Assembly: GCF_001007935.1 (NCBI RefSeq)
Contig: NZ_CP011451.1
Location: 1,240,001-1,304,000 of the forward strand
Direction: 5' to 3'
Source of the DNA: Nitrosomonas communis
Lineage (GTDB): Bacteria > Pseudomonadota > Gammaproteobacteria > Burkholderiales > Nitrosomonadaceae
DNA length: 64,000 bases
The position numbers and the translations under genes were made by a program. Under the pieces are notes generated by a model that worked only from the letters and a program-made list of their open reading frames with translations, was not told the origin of the DNA and made no database searches. Each line of letters opens with the position of its first letter. The first letter of the stretch is position 1. This document shows positions 9,043 to 18,610 of this stretch, piece by piece.

Positions 9043-9569
9043 TATTTCTGCACCTGCACTTGCAATACGAGCGTACTCAGGCGCTCGATCCAAACATGGA
9101 CACCATCTTGCACGATTTCTTTTAGCTTGATTTCTGTCTCGGAAATATCGGTAATCAATCCAAAATTCTGGCCTAAGTAATTACCAGCCTTGACACGATG
9201 CACGGTATTATCAGGCGTCCTCACTAATGCAAAAATTTGCTTGTTTCGCTGCAATGTTCCAACCATGGTCAGATTTTCCAGCGGAAAATTCTCCAACGCT
9301 TCCTTGCGCCGTTTCAGATCAGGCTGAAGCGTGTCATGCTTGCTGGATGGAATGTTTTTTTGTGCATTGAAAGGATCGGAAACGTTAAATGCTTCATAAT
9401 TGAACTGAGCAAAAGGCCTGATCTGAGGTAATGGATCGACCTTGCCACGCAACCCTTCTCCAGATTGGTTCACAAACTCTTCAAGATCATTGTAGGTACC
9501 TTCACTACAGGCCGAGGCCGAAACAATAACAAGCCACACACGCCATAAATGAGGAAACCACTTGATCAT
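9042..9569 (-). CDS. pilP: Type IV pilus inner-membrane lipoprotein PilP
   Basis: Links the PilNO alignment complex to the PilQ secretin. A 175-residue protein with a lipoprotein signal ending at SASAC, a flexible linker and the compact beta-domain (NLTMVGTLQRNKQIFALVR followed by VHRVKAGNYLGQNFG) of the PilP/GspC-like fold. It overlaps pilO by 4 bp and pilQ by 1 bp, showing tight translational coupling. Confidence 0.93.
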   Translation of the reverse strand: MIKWFPHLWRVWLVIVSASACSEGTYNDLEEFVNQSGEGLRGKVDPLPQIRPFAQFNYEAFNVSDPFNAQKNIPSSKHDTLQPDLKRRKEALENFPLENLTMVGTLQRNKQIFALVRTPDNTVHRVKAGNYLGQNFGLITDISETEIKLKEIVQDGVHVWIERLSTLVLQVQVQK

Positions 9570-10198
9570 TTATTTCCCCCACTGTTGCTCTTGACCTGAT
9601 TAGCAAGCTCTTCATCATCAAGATAGCGAAAGGTCTTTGCGACAGCGTTCAACACCAGATTTTGCTCCTTCCCGGGAGTAATATTAATATCATTTAACGT
9701 TACAATCCGTGGTAATTGGGCAACATCACTGGCAAAAGCACCGATGTCATGATAGTTACCGATGACACGTACCGTTACGGGTAATTCAGCATAAATTTCT
9801 TTGATCGTTTCGCTCGCTGCGGGCTTGAATAACTCAAATTGCAATCCCCGTCCTAAACCAGCCCGATTAATATCTACCAGCAAAGCATCTATTTCAGATT
9901 TATTGGGTAATTGTTTCAACATCAAACTTAGTGTCTGCTCGATCTCCTGTAATTGCTGCCGCATAATATCCAAATTGACAGCGCTTCTTTTTTTGATCAG
10001 ATAAGTTTCTTTAAGCGTCACTTCTTCTGCTTCAGCCCTTTCAAACATTTCTGACTGCTCCTGCCAATCCAGAAAATAACCTACCGCGACAATTGCCACC
10101 AGCAAGCTGATCAATGTACAGACCTTGATGGCTAGCGGCCAGCTACCGGGATCATTGGGGTTAAGTAGCCGCAATTGTTCTGATAAATTCATCCTCAT
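9566..10198 (-). CDS. pilO: Type IV pilus inner-membrane protein PilO
   Basis: Bitopic protein that pairs with PilN in the inner-membrane alignment complex. 210 residues: a cytoplasmic N-terminus, one membrane span (VCTLISLLVAIVAVGYFL), a periplasmic coiled coil (around residues 35-95) and a ferredoxin-like C-terminal domain with the typical LPVTVRVIGNYHDIGAF strand. Overlaps pilP by 4 bp. The gap to pilN, normally an overlap, is 116 bp here and is filled by a family A repeat. Confidence 0.94.
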   Translation of the reverse strand: MRMNLSEQLRLLNPNDPGSWPLAIKVCTLISLLVAIVAVGYFLDWQEQSEMFERAEAEEVTLKETYLIKKRSAVNLDIMRQQLQEIEQTLSLMLKQLPNKSEIDALLVDINRAGLGRGLQFELFKPAASETIKEIYAELPVTVRVIGNYHDIGAFASDVAQLPRIVTLNDINITPGKEQNLVLNAVAKTFRYLDDEELANQVKSNSGGNK

Positions 10199-10208
10199 CC
10201 ACCTTTTT

Positions 10209-10311
10209 ATTCCAGTTCTAAATCAAAACTGCCTTTGTCGGCTTCACCCTGCCGTATGATTGATACTGTCTGCGGCTCACCTTCGCGCCATTTTTGATTT
10301 GGAAATGGAAT
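10209..10311 (+). repeat. Family A miniature inverted-repeat element, copy 3, inside pil operon
   Basis: 103 bp with terminal inverted repeats ATTCCAGTTC and GGAAATGGAAT. Almost identical to the copy at 18248 along its whole length. It sits between the pilN stop (10315) and the pilO start (10198), which in this operon are normally adjacent or overlapping. On the pil mRNA its ends could pair into a hairpin of about 20 bp, possibly affecting pilO translation or RNA stability. Confidence 0.88.
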
Positions 10312-10314
10312 TAG

Positions 10315-10902
10315 CTAATTGGAAATATGCGCTGGCGTAGATCCATTATCCCAGCTAGTCAATAACTCGGTGAGCCTCACATTCAAATCAAATTCATTCA
10401 TACGCACATTATTGACATTAACTGCCTTGATCTCGATCAATAGAGGAGATTCAAATATGGGTGACGCGTCCAAATTCCGCATTAAGGTAGATACCCATGC
10501 ATTTGATTGCGCATAGCCAGAAAGATGGATGTGCTCATTAGTTTGCTTGAGACTCTTGAGATATACCCCATCTGGCACTAGTCTAGCCAGCTGATCTAAC
10601 ATATAAACAACATGAGTGCGATTGACTTGTAATGCCTCCACGACCTCTTTGCGTGCGAGCACTTCCTTGAGTTGCTGCTTGATTTGTTTGATTTCTACAA
10701 TTTGCTTATCAAGAATAGCAATTTGACTCTGCAGGTATTGATTACGCCTATTCTGATACTCAATCTTTCCCAGGATAGCCTCATGCCCTGCCCAGACAAT
10801 CAGTATGCCAAGAACACAAGCGGCTCCAGCCAGTATGGCAAACTGCTGCTGGCGTGCCTTACGTTTAAGTTCACGGTGCGGAAGTAAATTAATGCGAATC
10901 AT
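10315..10902 (-). CDS. pilN: Type IV pilus inner-membrane protein PilN
   Basis: Binds PilM with its cytoplasmic N-terminus and PilO through its periplasmic domain. The PilM-binding motif INLLPHRE is at residues 4-11, followed by one membrane span (FAILAGAACVLGILIVWAG), a coiled coil and a ferredoxin-like domain. 195 residues, normal length. Overlaps pilM by 4 bp. The stop lies 4 bp from the family A repeat, so the last residues may have been changed by the insertion. Confidence 0.94.
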   Translation of the reverse strand: MIRINLLPHRELKRKARQQQFAILAGAACVLGILIVWAGHEAILGKIEYQNRRNQYLQSQIAILDKQIVEIKQIKQQLKEVLARKEVVEALQVNRTHVVYMLDQLARLVPDGVYLKSLKQTNEHIHLSGYAQSNAWVSTLMRNLDASPIFESPLLIEIKAVNVNNVRMNEFDLNVRLTELLTSWDNGSTPAHISN

Positions 10903-12002
10903 GAGGGATCAAAGCCCCGCATTGCTAATCCACAGGCAGTCATTAATAAGGGTGCATCTACTTTCAGCTGCTTGAGGGGGATACGATTAGATAGCTCCAT
11001 ATTGACAAAAGGGTTAGCGATTTGTGTCATCACTTGGGTACATTCAGTCATCATCTCCCCCAAACCAGGAACTGTTGCGCATCCACCACAAAGAAAAATA
11101 TAATCAATCCGAGTATATTGGGTAGAAGTAAAAAAGAACTGCAAAGCACGTTTCACCTCCTGCGCAAGTGTTTCGCAGAAAGGTTGCAACACATTCGTCT
11201 GATAGCTGTTGGGTAAACTCCCATTGCGCTTGGCTGCTTCTGCTTCTTCATATGTCAAATTAAACTGATTCTGAATTTCCTGAGTTAACTGAGCTCCCCC
11301 GAACGGTTGATTCCGTGTATACACAAATTCACCATTGCAAAGAACATTTAGACGGGTAGTACTCGCACCGATATCGACCAGTGCAATCACTTGATCCTTG
11401 CCTCCTCCAGGTAACTGACGCTCAATTAACTCAAAAGAAGTTTGGGCAGCGAAGTGCTCGACATCGATTACGACTGCTTTTAGACCAGCCGTTAATGCAG
11501 CAGCAACCCGATCTTCCACTTTTTCCTTGCGTGCAGCAGCGATCAGGACTTCTACCTCATTTGGATTCTCAGGTATTGCTCTGATGACCTGAAAATCGAG
11601 ATTTACTTCGTCCAGTGTAAATGGAATATATTGATTCGCCTCTGTTTCAACTTGAAAGACCAAATCATCTTCTCGTTGGCCAACGGACATGATGATTTTT
11701 TTGGTAATGACAGCAGCCGCGGGCAGTGCAAGGGCGATATTTTTTACACGTGTCTCCATACGCTTCCATGCACGATGAAGGCTATCTCCCACTTCCTTGA
11801 GATCATTGATATTTCCATCAAGAATAGCTTCTTTCGGCATTGGTTCAATGACATATCGCTCAAGGCATAATGTGTTCTCAGCTTTGTTAGTCATGGAAAG
11901 CTCGATCATTTTCACCGACGAAGCACTGATATCGACCCCTAAGAGTCGTGACGATCTGGTAGAAAAGAAATTGAGATTGATATCAAAGCTTTTATTCAAC
12001 AT
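10899..12002 (-). CDS. pilM: Type IV pilus assembly protein PilM
   Basis: Actin-like ATPase-fold protein on the cytoplasmic side of the pilus alignment complex. 367 residues with LLGVDISASSVKMIEL near residue 20 (phosphate 1 motif), ALVDIGASTTRLNVL in the middle (phosphate 2) and FLCGGCATVPGL near the C-terminus (adenosine motif). First gene of pilMNOPQ, divergent from mrcA, the conserved arrangement in proteobacteria. Confidence 0.95.
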   Translation of the reverse strand: MLNKSFDINLNFFSTRSSRLLGVDISASSVKMIELSMTNKAENTLCLERYVIEPMPKEAILDGNINDLKEVGDSLHRAWKRMETRVKNIALALPAAAVITKKIIMSVGQREDDLVFQVETEANQYIPFTLDEVNLDFQVIRAIPENPNEVEVLIAAARKEKVEDRVAAALTAGLKAVVIDVEHFAAQTSFELIERQLPGGGKDQVIALVDIGASTTRLNVLCNGEFVYTRNQPFGGAQLTQEIQNQFNLTYEEAEAAKRNGSLPNSYQTNVLQPFCETLAQEVKRALQFFFTSTQYTRIDYIFLCGGCATVPGLGEMMTECTQVMTQIANPFVNMELSNRIPLKQLKVDAPLLMTACGLAMRGFDPS

Positions 12003-12238
12003 TGATTTATTAGAAACAATATTTTAAAGTGCGGTATTGTAATTATCAGATGACATGCAAAAATTTTCATCGGCATGTTTAATCCTTCGAGTCAATCTAA
12101 CTTTCTTTAGCAAACTGATATGCTGGGTAAACTATTCTGGCAGATTCCAAAAGAGTTTGATTTATACAAAAACAGCAGATATACCCTCTATAATTAGCAA
12201 TTGATTTTTATTCCTCATAGTTAGAAATTTTATATCTC
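12003..12238. promoter_or_regulatory. Divergent pilM / mrcA promoter region
   Basis: 236 bp between the divergent pilM and mrcA genes. On the plus strand a perfect TATAAT at 12189-12194, 45 bp before the mrcA ATG, is a good -10 box; no convincing -35 is placed 16-18 bp upstream. No clear minus-strand promoter was assigned. No gene or repeat seen here. Confidence 0.4.
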
Positions 12239-14554
12239 ATGTTATTTCGTTGGCTGGCCTATCTCTTTCTAGCAGTGCTGGGAGCAAGCATGATTGGTGT
12301 TTTACTAATCGTTTTTGCAGCACTCGTTGTTATCCCGACATTACCTTCGCTCGAAGTTTTGATGGATTATCGGCCTAAGATACCGTTACGGATCTATAGC
12401 GCGGAAGGGTTACTCATCGGTGAATTTGGAGAAGAGCGTAGAAATTTTGTAAAAATTAACGAAACGCCCACCTATCTTAAACAAGCCATCGTGGCCGCTG
12501 AGGATGACCGTTTCTATCAGCACGGCGGGGTGGATTATATTGGTATTCTGCGAGCTGCTTATTCCAATTTCAGTGGAGGAGGCGCGCTTCAAGGTGGCAG
12601 TACGATTACGATGCAGGTTGCACGTAATTTTTTTCTGACTAAAGAAAAAACTTTGACGAGAAAATTCAGCGAAGCCTTACTGGCATTTAAAATTGAGCAC
12701 AGTCTAAGTAAAGATAAAATTCTAGAACTCTATATTAATCAGATATATCTGGGTCAAAGAAGCTATGGGTTCTCAGCCGCAGCTCAAACTTATTTTGGAA
12801 AATCGCTCGATGAAATTAATTTAGCGGAAGCAGCCATGCTGGCAGGATTACCCAAGGCCCCCTCAAGATTTAACCCAGTCGTTAATCCAGAGCGCGCAAA
12901 GATACGCCAGCGTTATGTGTTGAAGCGGATGCACGAGCTTGACTATATTTCCGACGAACAATTAGCCAAGTCAGAAAAGCAACCGTTACCCATACACCGC
13001 CAAGTACGGAATTCTGCCATGCCCGCTGAGTACGTGGTTGAAATGGCCAGACAAGCGGTATATCAACGCTTTGGTGAAGAAGCCTATACACGTGGCATTA
13101 AAGTCTATACCACTGTAAGAAAATCAGATCAAGAGGCCGCGAATCAGGCACTGCGTAAAGGCGCATTAGAATATGATAGCCGTCATGGTTATCGAGGCCC
13201 AGAAGGTTTCATTGATTTACCCAGAAATGATGCCAACCTGAAAAAAAATCTGGAAGAAGCGCTGCAACCATTTCATGATAGCTACGATATGTTCATTGCT
13301 GTAGTGCTAACCACCAGCTTAAATTCTGTTAAAGCTTATCATAAGGGTGGAGAAGTGATACAGATTAGCGGAGATGGACTCAAGTTTGCCAAAAGATTTC
13401 TTACCGATGACCCTAAGATTGGTAATCAGCGAATTCGTCCAGGAGCATTAATTCGGATACAAAAGAATGAGAAAAATGTCTGGCAAATTGTCCAACTTCC
13501 CGAAATTGAAGCCGCACTCGTTGCCATTGATCCGATTGATGGGATGATTCGTGCTCTGGCCGGAGGATTTGATTTCAATCTCAATCAGTTTAATCATGTC
13601 ACCCAAGCATGGAGACAACCAGGCTCCAGCTTCAAACCATTCATTTACTCCGCTTCACTGGAAAAAGGATTTACACCCGCAACGATTATCAATGATGCGC
13701 CTTTATTTTTCGATGCGGCGCAAACGGGTAGCAAGTCTTGGGAACCTAAAAATTTTGATGGCAAGTTCAGCGGTCCAATACGCATGCGTGTTGCACTGAC
13801 TCATTCAAAAAACCTGGCATCCGTTCGAATTCTTCAATCCATTGGACTGCGCTACGCCCAAGATTATATTACTCGCTTTGGTTTTGATAGTGATCGTCAC
13901 CCTCCTTTTTTACCCATGGCGCTGGGAGCAGGCTCTGTGACACCCTTGCAAATGGCCGTTGGGTATGCCACTTTTGCTAACGGCGGTTTTCGCATTCATC
14001 CTTACTTCATCGAAAGAATAGAAGATGATGAGGGTAGAATTCTTGAACATGCTCAACCTGTTATTGCCGGGATGAATGCCAAGCAGGTGATTGATCCACG
14101 GAATGCCTTTCTGATGACCAGTATGATGCAAGATGTGATTCAACGAGGAACAGCCACCATGGCAAAAAGACTCGGTCGCAAGGATATCGCAGGAAAAACA
14201 GGCACAACCAGTAATTTTATTGATACCTGGTTTTGTGGTTTTCAGAAGAATTTGGTCACGGTAAGCTGGGCAGGTTTTGATGAACCTAAAACATTGGGTA
14301 AGAATGAAACTGGAGGACGTGTCGCTTTACCCATCTGGATAAACTATATGGAAAAGGCGTTAAAAAATATCCCTGTTGCGACTTATACTCCTCCCCAAGG
14401 CATCATGGTAGCCAGAATTAATCCGGAAACCGGTTTGAGAGATGAGAGAGGAGCGATGAGTGAATATTTTTTCAACGAACAGCTCCCCCCTCAGGCCGAG
14501 TTACCTACTGAGGATTTTGACTCGATAGAAGCGCTGTGGAATCAGTTATACTGA
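12239..14554 (+). CDS. mrcA: Penicillin-binding protein 1A, bifunctional murein synthase
   Basis: Inner-membrane enzyme that polymerises lipid II and cross-links peptidoglycan. 771 residues: an N-terminal membrane anchor (1-33), a GT51 transglycosylase with catalytic Glu88 in AAEDDRFYQHGG and the QGGSTITMQ motif, then the PBP1A OB-like insert (roughly 290-420) and the transpeptidase with SxxK (Ser463, in PGSSFKPF), SxN (Ser523-Lys-Asn525) and KTG (653-655). All catalytic motifs are intact. Divergent from pilM as in many proteobacteria. Confidence 0.95.
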   Translation: MLFRWLAYLFLAVLGASMIGVLLIVFAALVVIPTLPSLEVLMDYRPKIPLRIYSAEGLLIGEFGEERRNFVKINETPTYLKQAIVAAEDDRFYQHGGVDYIGILRAAYSNFSGGGALQGGSTITMQVARNFFLTKEKTLTRKFSEALLAFKIEHSLSKDKILELYINQIYLGQRSYGFSAAAQTYFGKSLDEINLAEAAMLAGLPKAPSRFNPVVNPERAKIRQRYVLKRMHELDYISDEQLAKSEKQPLPIHRQVRNSAMPAEYVVEMARQAVYQRFGEEAYTRGIKVYTTVRKSDQEAANQALRKGALEYDSRHGYRGPEGFIDLPRNDANLKKNLEEALQPFHDSYDMFIAVVLTTSLNSVKAYHKGGEVIQISGDGLKFAKRFLTDDPKIGNQRIRPGALIRIQKNEKNVWQIVQLPEIEAALVAIDPIDGMIRALAGGFDFNLNQFNHVTQAWRQPGSSFKPFIYSASLEKGFTPATIINDAPLFFDAAQTGSKSWEPKNFDGKFSGPIRMRVALTHSKNLASVRILQSIGLRYAQDYITRFGFDSDRHPPFLPMALGAGSVTPLQMAVGYATFANGGFRIHPYFIERIEDDEGRILEHAQPVIAGMNAKQVIDPRNAFLMTSMMQDVIQRGTATMAKRLGRKDIAGKTGTTSNFIDTWFCGFQKNLVTVSWAGFDEPKTLGKNETGGRVALPIWINYMEKALKNIPVATYTPPQGIMVARINPETGLRDERGAMSEYFFNEQLPPQAELPTEDFDSIEALWNQLY

Positions 14555-14572
14555 AAAGAGGATTTCTCAGGT

Positions 14573-15586
<1,014 letters not shown>

Positions 15587-15654
15587 TCATCAAAAAATAA
15601 AATATTAATATGGAACTTACTAAGAAATCTTGCCTCTTAAGGGGAGGCGATATT

Positions 15655-16377
15655 TTAACTCGTCTCTCGCCTTCCCTCCCTGAGGCGGGGCCTTTGATAT
15701 AAGGCGATTCCCCCCGGTTTTTCCCCTTTAACCGGGGTTTTTTTTGCCTCTAATTCAATATGATGCTGATCAATCTTTGCTCCGGCTGGCCCAAACCAAT
15801 CCGTTAAAATTGCGGTGGCCTCTTCAATACCATACCCCATCATGCTGGAAAAAAGCTGCACTGTACAGTGTGGATATCGTTCAGTTAAAAAATGTCTTAC
15901 ATTTTTCAGCACGCAAGCCGCTTGATTGCGACTCAATTTATCTGCTTTGGTTAATAGAATATGCACTGGTTTTTTTGTGAGCGAAAACCACTCCAGCATC
16001 TGGAGATCAAGCTTGGTTAAAGGGTGACGAATATCCATAATGAGCACCATGCCGTATAGCACATCACGAGTCTGCAGATAAGTGCTGAGGAGATGCTCCC
16101 AATGCTGACGGATGGCTAAAGGCACTTTGGCATAACCATAGCCAGGAAGATCAACCAGAAAGTGACTATCCCCAAGTTGAAAAAAGTTGATATGCTGGGT
16201 TCGGCCGGGTGTTTTACTGACATAAGCAAGACGACCACGTTTGGCAAGCGTATTAATGGCACTGGATTTACCCGCATTTGAACGTCCAGCAAAAGCAACC
16301 TCCAGACCAGATGCTCGAGGTAAATCTACCAAACGATTGACGGTAGTATAAAAATGGATATTTTGAAATAATGACAT
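15655..16377 (-). CDS. engB: Ribosome biogenesis GTPase EngB/YihA
   Basis: GTPase needed for assembly of the large ribosomal subunit. G1 [10 protein letters not shown]3 DLPGYGYAK and G4 LTKADKLS are all present. The frame extends to 16395 (MVENKYM) and overlaps coaX there, but family members start close to MSLFQNIHF at 16377. The C-terminal tail of about 30 residues ([14 protein letters not shown] and following) is basic, longer than usual and carries a terminator-like hairpin on the opposite strand. Confidence 0.93.
   Translation of the reverse strand: MSLFQNIHFYTTVNRLVDLPRASGLEVAFAGRSNAGKSSAINTLAKRGRLAYVSKTPGRTQHINFFQLGDSHFLVDLPGYGYAKVPLAIRQHWEHLLSTYLQTRDVLYGMVLIMDIRHPLTKLDLQMLEWFSLTKKPVHILLTKADKLSRNQAACVLKNVRHFLTERYPHCTVQLFSSMMGYGIEEATAILTDWFGPAGAKIDQHHIELEAKKTPVKGEKPGGIALYQRPRLREGRRETS
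15712..15745 (+). terminator. Rho-independent terminator shape on + strand inside engB
   Basis: CCCCGGTT at 15712-15719 pairs with AACCGGGG at 15730-15737, followed at once by eight T (15738-15745). The T-run is on the plus strand, so it would stop transcripts coming from mrcA or antisense to hemB and engB, not engB itself. It lies entirely within the engB 3' coding region. Confidence 0.6.
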
Positions 16378-16388
16378 ATACTTATTTT

Positions 16389-17138
16389 CTACCAAGCTAT
16401 TTCAGGTTTTTCTTGGGCAATTATCTTTAATCCTTCCAGCACCAAATTATCCGCACTCATGGTAGGAATTTTAATATAAGGTAACAATAAAGCAGCGCCT
16501 CCACCGCTAATAATACAGTGGATAGTATCGCGATCCAGATAAGTGGAAAGCAATGTATACATATGGTCAAGCGTACCTGTCAATGCATGAACTATTCCGC
16601 TGTGAATAGCATCTGCCGTGTTAACCGGAAAATCTTGAAAGCGACCTTCTTTTAAAGTTAACAATGCCGTGTGGTGTGCTAATACCTGTTTCATTAATTC
16701 AAAGCCAGGCAAAATAATTCCACCCAAAAACTCTCCTCTATCAGAGAGGGTATCGACTGTCATAGCAGTCCCTACATTGACCACCAGACAGCCCTGTTGT
16801 TTCATTCTCCATGCAGCGATCAAAGCTGCCCAGCGGTCGCTACCCAATTGCGCTGGATTTGAGTAGCGATTCTTAACACCACATTGATCAGCAGCCGCTG
16901 AGATCCAATGCGGGATGGCTTTCCAAATAGCAAACAAATTTAACAGTGCCGATTCAGCTGAAGGCCCTGCCACATTGGAAACAATAATAGCGGATGGCTC
17001 CGGCACATCTCGCCAAATTTGGCTCAGCAATACACGTTGATTCTGAGTAACGCTTCCGCGCTCATGCCAGTCATTACCATTGTGTAACCCCCACTTGATA
17101 GCAGTATTACCCGAATCGATAGCTAGAAGATAAGGCAT
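16389..17138 (-). CDS. coaX: Type III pantothenate kinase
   Basis: First step of coenzyme A synthesis, phosphorylation of pantothenate, in the acetate-kinase-like CoaX family (Baf in Bordetella). N-terminal phosphate motif [14 protein letters not shown], central [11 protein letters not shown] and [11 protein letters not shown], and C-terminal [10 protein letters not shown]. 249 residues. It lies 10 bp after birA, a frequent pairing in betaproteobacteria. Confidence 0.94.
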   Translation of the reverse strand: MPYLLAIDSGNTAIKWGLHNGNDWHERGSVTQNQRVLLSQIWRDVPEPSAIIVSNVAGPSAESALLNLFAIWKAIPHWISAAADQCGVKNRYSNPAQLGSDRWAALIAAWRMKQQGCLVVNVGTAMTVDTLSDRGEFLGGIILPGFELMKQVLAHHTALLTLKEGRFQDFPVNTADAIHSGIVHALTGTLDHMYTLLSTYLDRDTIHCIISGGGAALLLPYIKIPTMSADNLVLEGLKIIAQEKPEIAW

Positions 17139-17148
17139 GGAATTTATT

Positions 17149-18174
17149 TCAGTCTAATTTACGCAGACTGATCTCGCCACCATGGAAGCTTTGCTCGCCC
17201 ATTAAAGTATTTACCAGTAATGATCCATCAGGCGCAACACCACGGGCAATACCTAACTGTATAGAGCCATTTGGTAGATGCAACTCAATCAGTTTATTCT
17301 CAAAGGCATGATAACGTATCCATTCATCCTTAAATAGCGAGAAGCCCTTCTGATCAAATATATTTAATGTCGCCACCAATTCTCCCAATAAAACAGCCAA
17401 CAATTTATTGCGATCAGGAACTTCCTGAACAATAGAATAGAGATCAGTCGTCTCTTGGTCTATCTTATTTTTAATATGATCAGGCAATCTTAGATTGATT
17501 CCGATACCAATAACTGCCGTAGCCGGTCCAAGCATGTCACCCTGCAACTCAATTAACACACCTCCAAGCTTGATAAACTCAAACAGCAGATCGTTAGGCC
17601 ATTTTAGCGTCACACCCTTGATCCCGACTACCATTAATGCTCGAACAATTGCTACACCTATGGCTAAACTTAAGCCAGAGAGAAAATTGACCCCTCGCTG
17701 GAACTGCCACGATAACGAAAAAGTCAGACTGTCTCCTAAGCCTGTATACCATTGCCGTCCTCGGCGTCCCCGTCCCTGAGTTTGTAACTCAGCAGCAATG
17801 ACATGAATTTTTCCATCATGCATGATATGGTTTCTTGTGATCTCATGCAGCAATAAAGTGTTAGTAGATTCTGTAATGTCGATGACCTGAATATGAAAGC
17901 GATCTGACTCCCCCGCAAGATGCGTCTGAATCATGGCTGTGTTCAGCCATTGCACGGGATTAAGCCAGCGATAACCACGGCCTTGAATTTTGTGAATAAC
18001 CAGCCCTAATCGATCAAGATCATGCAAAGCATTTGAGATGCTGGAGCGTGACATCCCCAGAATTTGAGAAAGCTCTGTTCCTGAATGAAACTCGCCATCA
18101 CTTAATCGTCTTAAAATAGCAAATGTAAGTGATTTCACATTGAGATCGATGTAAAAATTTGCGAGCATTCCCAA
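17149..18174 (-). CDS. birA: Biotin-protein ligase with N-terminal HTH (bifunctional BirA)
   Basis: Attaches biotin to the carboxyl carrier protein of acetyl-CoA carboxylase via biotinyl-AMP. Residues about 20-70 form a winged helix-turn-helix (SGTELSQILGMSRSSISNAL), and the ligase domain has GRGRRGRQWYTGLGDSLTFS and KWPNDLL. The HTH means it could also repress biotin genes; the bioB operon is about 12 kb away. Starts MGM at 18174 or the second Met at 18168. Upstream lies a family A repeat and the tRNAs. Confidence 0.93.
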   Translation of the reverse strand: MGMLANFYIDLNVKSLTFAILRRLSDGEFHSGTELSQILGMSRSSISNALHDLDRLGLVIHKIQGRGYRWLNPVQWLNTAMIQTHLAGESDRFHIQVIDITESTNTLLLHEITRNHIMHDGKIHVIAAELQTQGRGRRGRQWYTGLGDSLTFSLSWQFQRGVNFLSGLSLAIGVAIVRALMVVGIKGVTLKWPNDLLFEFIKLGGVLIELQGDMLGPATAVIGIGINLRLPDHIKNKIDQETTDLYSIVQEVPDRNKLLAVLLGELVATLNIFDQKGFSLFKDEWIRYHAFENKLIELHLPNGSIQLGIARGVAPDGSLLVNTLMGEQSFHGGEISLRKLD

Positions 18175-18247
18175 GAACGCTCTTATTCAGGTGAAGTGGA
18201 AAGCGAAGTAGTTGCTTGATTGGGTATTCATGCTAAGGTTTAATCTT

Positions 18248-18350
18248 ATTCCATTTCTAGATCAAAACTGACTTTGTCGGCTTCACCTTGCCGTATGATT
18301 GATACTGTCTGCGGCTCGCCTTCGCGTCATTTTTGATTTGGAAATGGAAT
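18248..18350 (+). repeat. Family A miniature inverted-repeat element, copy 4
   Basis: 103 bp with ends ATTCCATTTC and GGAAATGGAAT, the best-preserved copy. The 25-bp ends pair with about four mismatches. It lies between birA and the tRNA-Glu 3' end, 23 bp from the CCA. No coding capacity; an open frame running through it into the tRNAs is a shadow. Confidence 0.88.
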
Positions 18351-18372
18351 TCCCATGAATACCTTCATATAG

Positions 18373-18448
18373 TGGCGTCCCCAAGGGGATTCGAACCCCT
18401 GTACTCACCGTGAAAGGGTGATGTCCTAGGCCTCTAGACGATGGGGAC
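18373..18448 (-). tRNA. tRNA-Glu (anticodon UUC)
   Basis: 76 nt with CCA encoded. On the minus strand the acceptor begins GTCCCC and ends GGGGACGCCA. The anticodon loop is CTTTCAC with TTC, and the T-loop is GTTCGAATC. It follows gltX and tRNA-Ala in the same direction, so tRNA-Glu and its synthetase may share a transcript. Confidence 0.97.
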
Positions 18449-18481
18449 CAGAATATATTTACAACGACTAGCGAGAGATAC

Positions 18482-18557
<76 letters not shown>

Positions 18558-18610
18558 GACTGAAGGAGAAAGGATTATACTGGGACACTTGGTTATTGTA
18601 AAGTTGAAGA

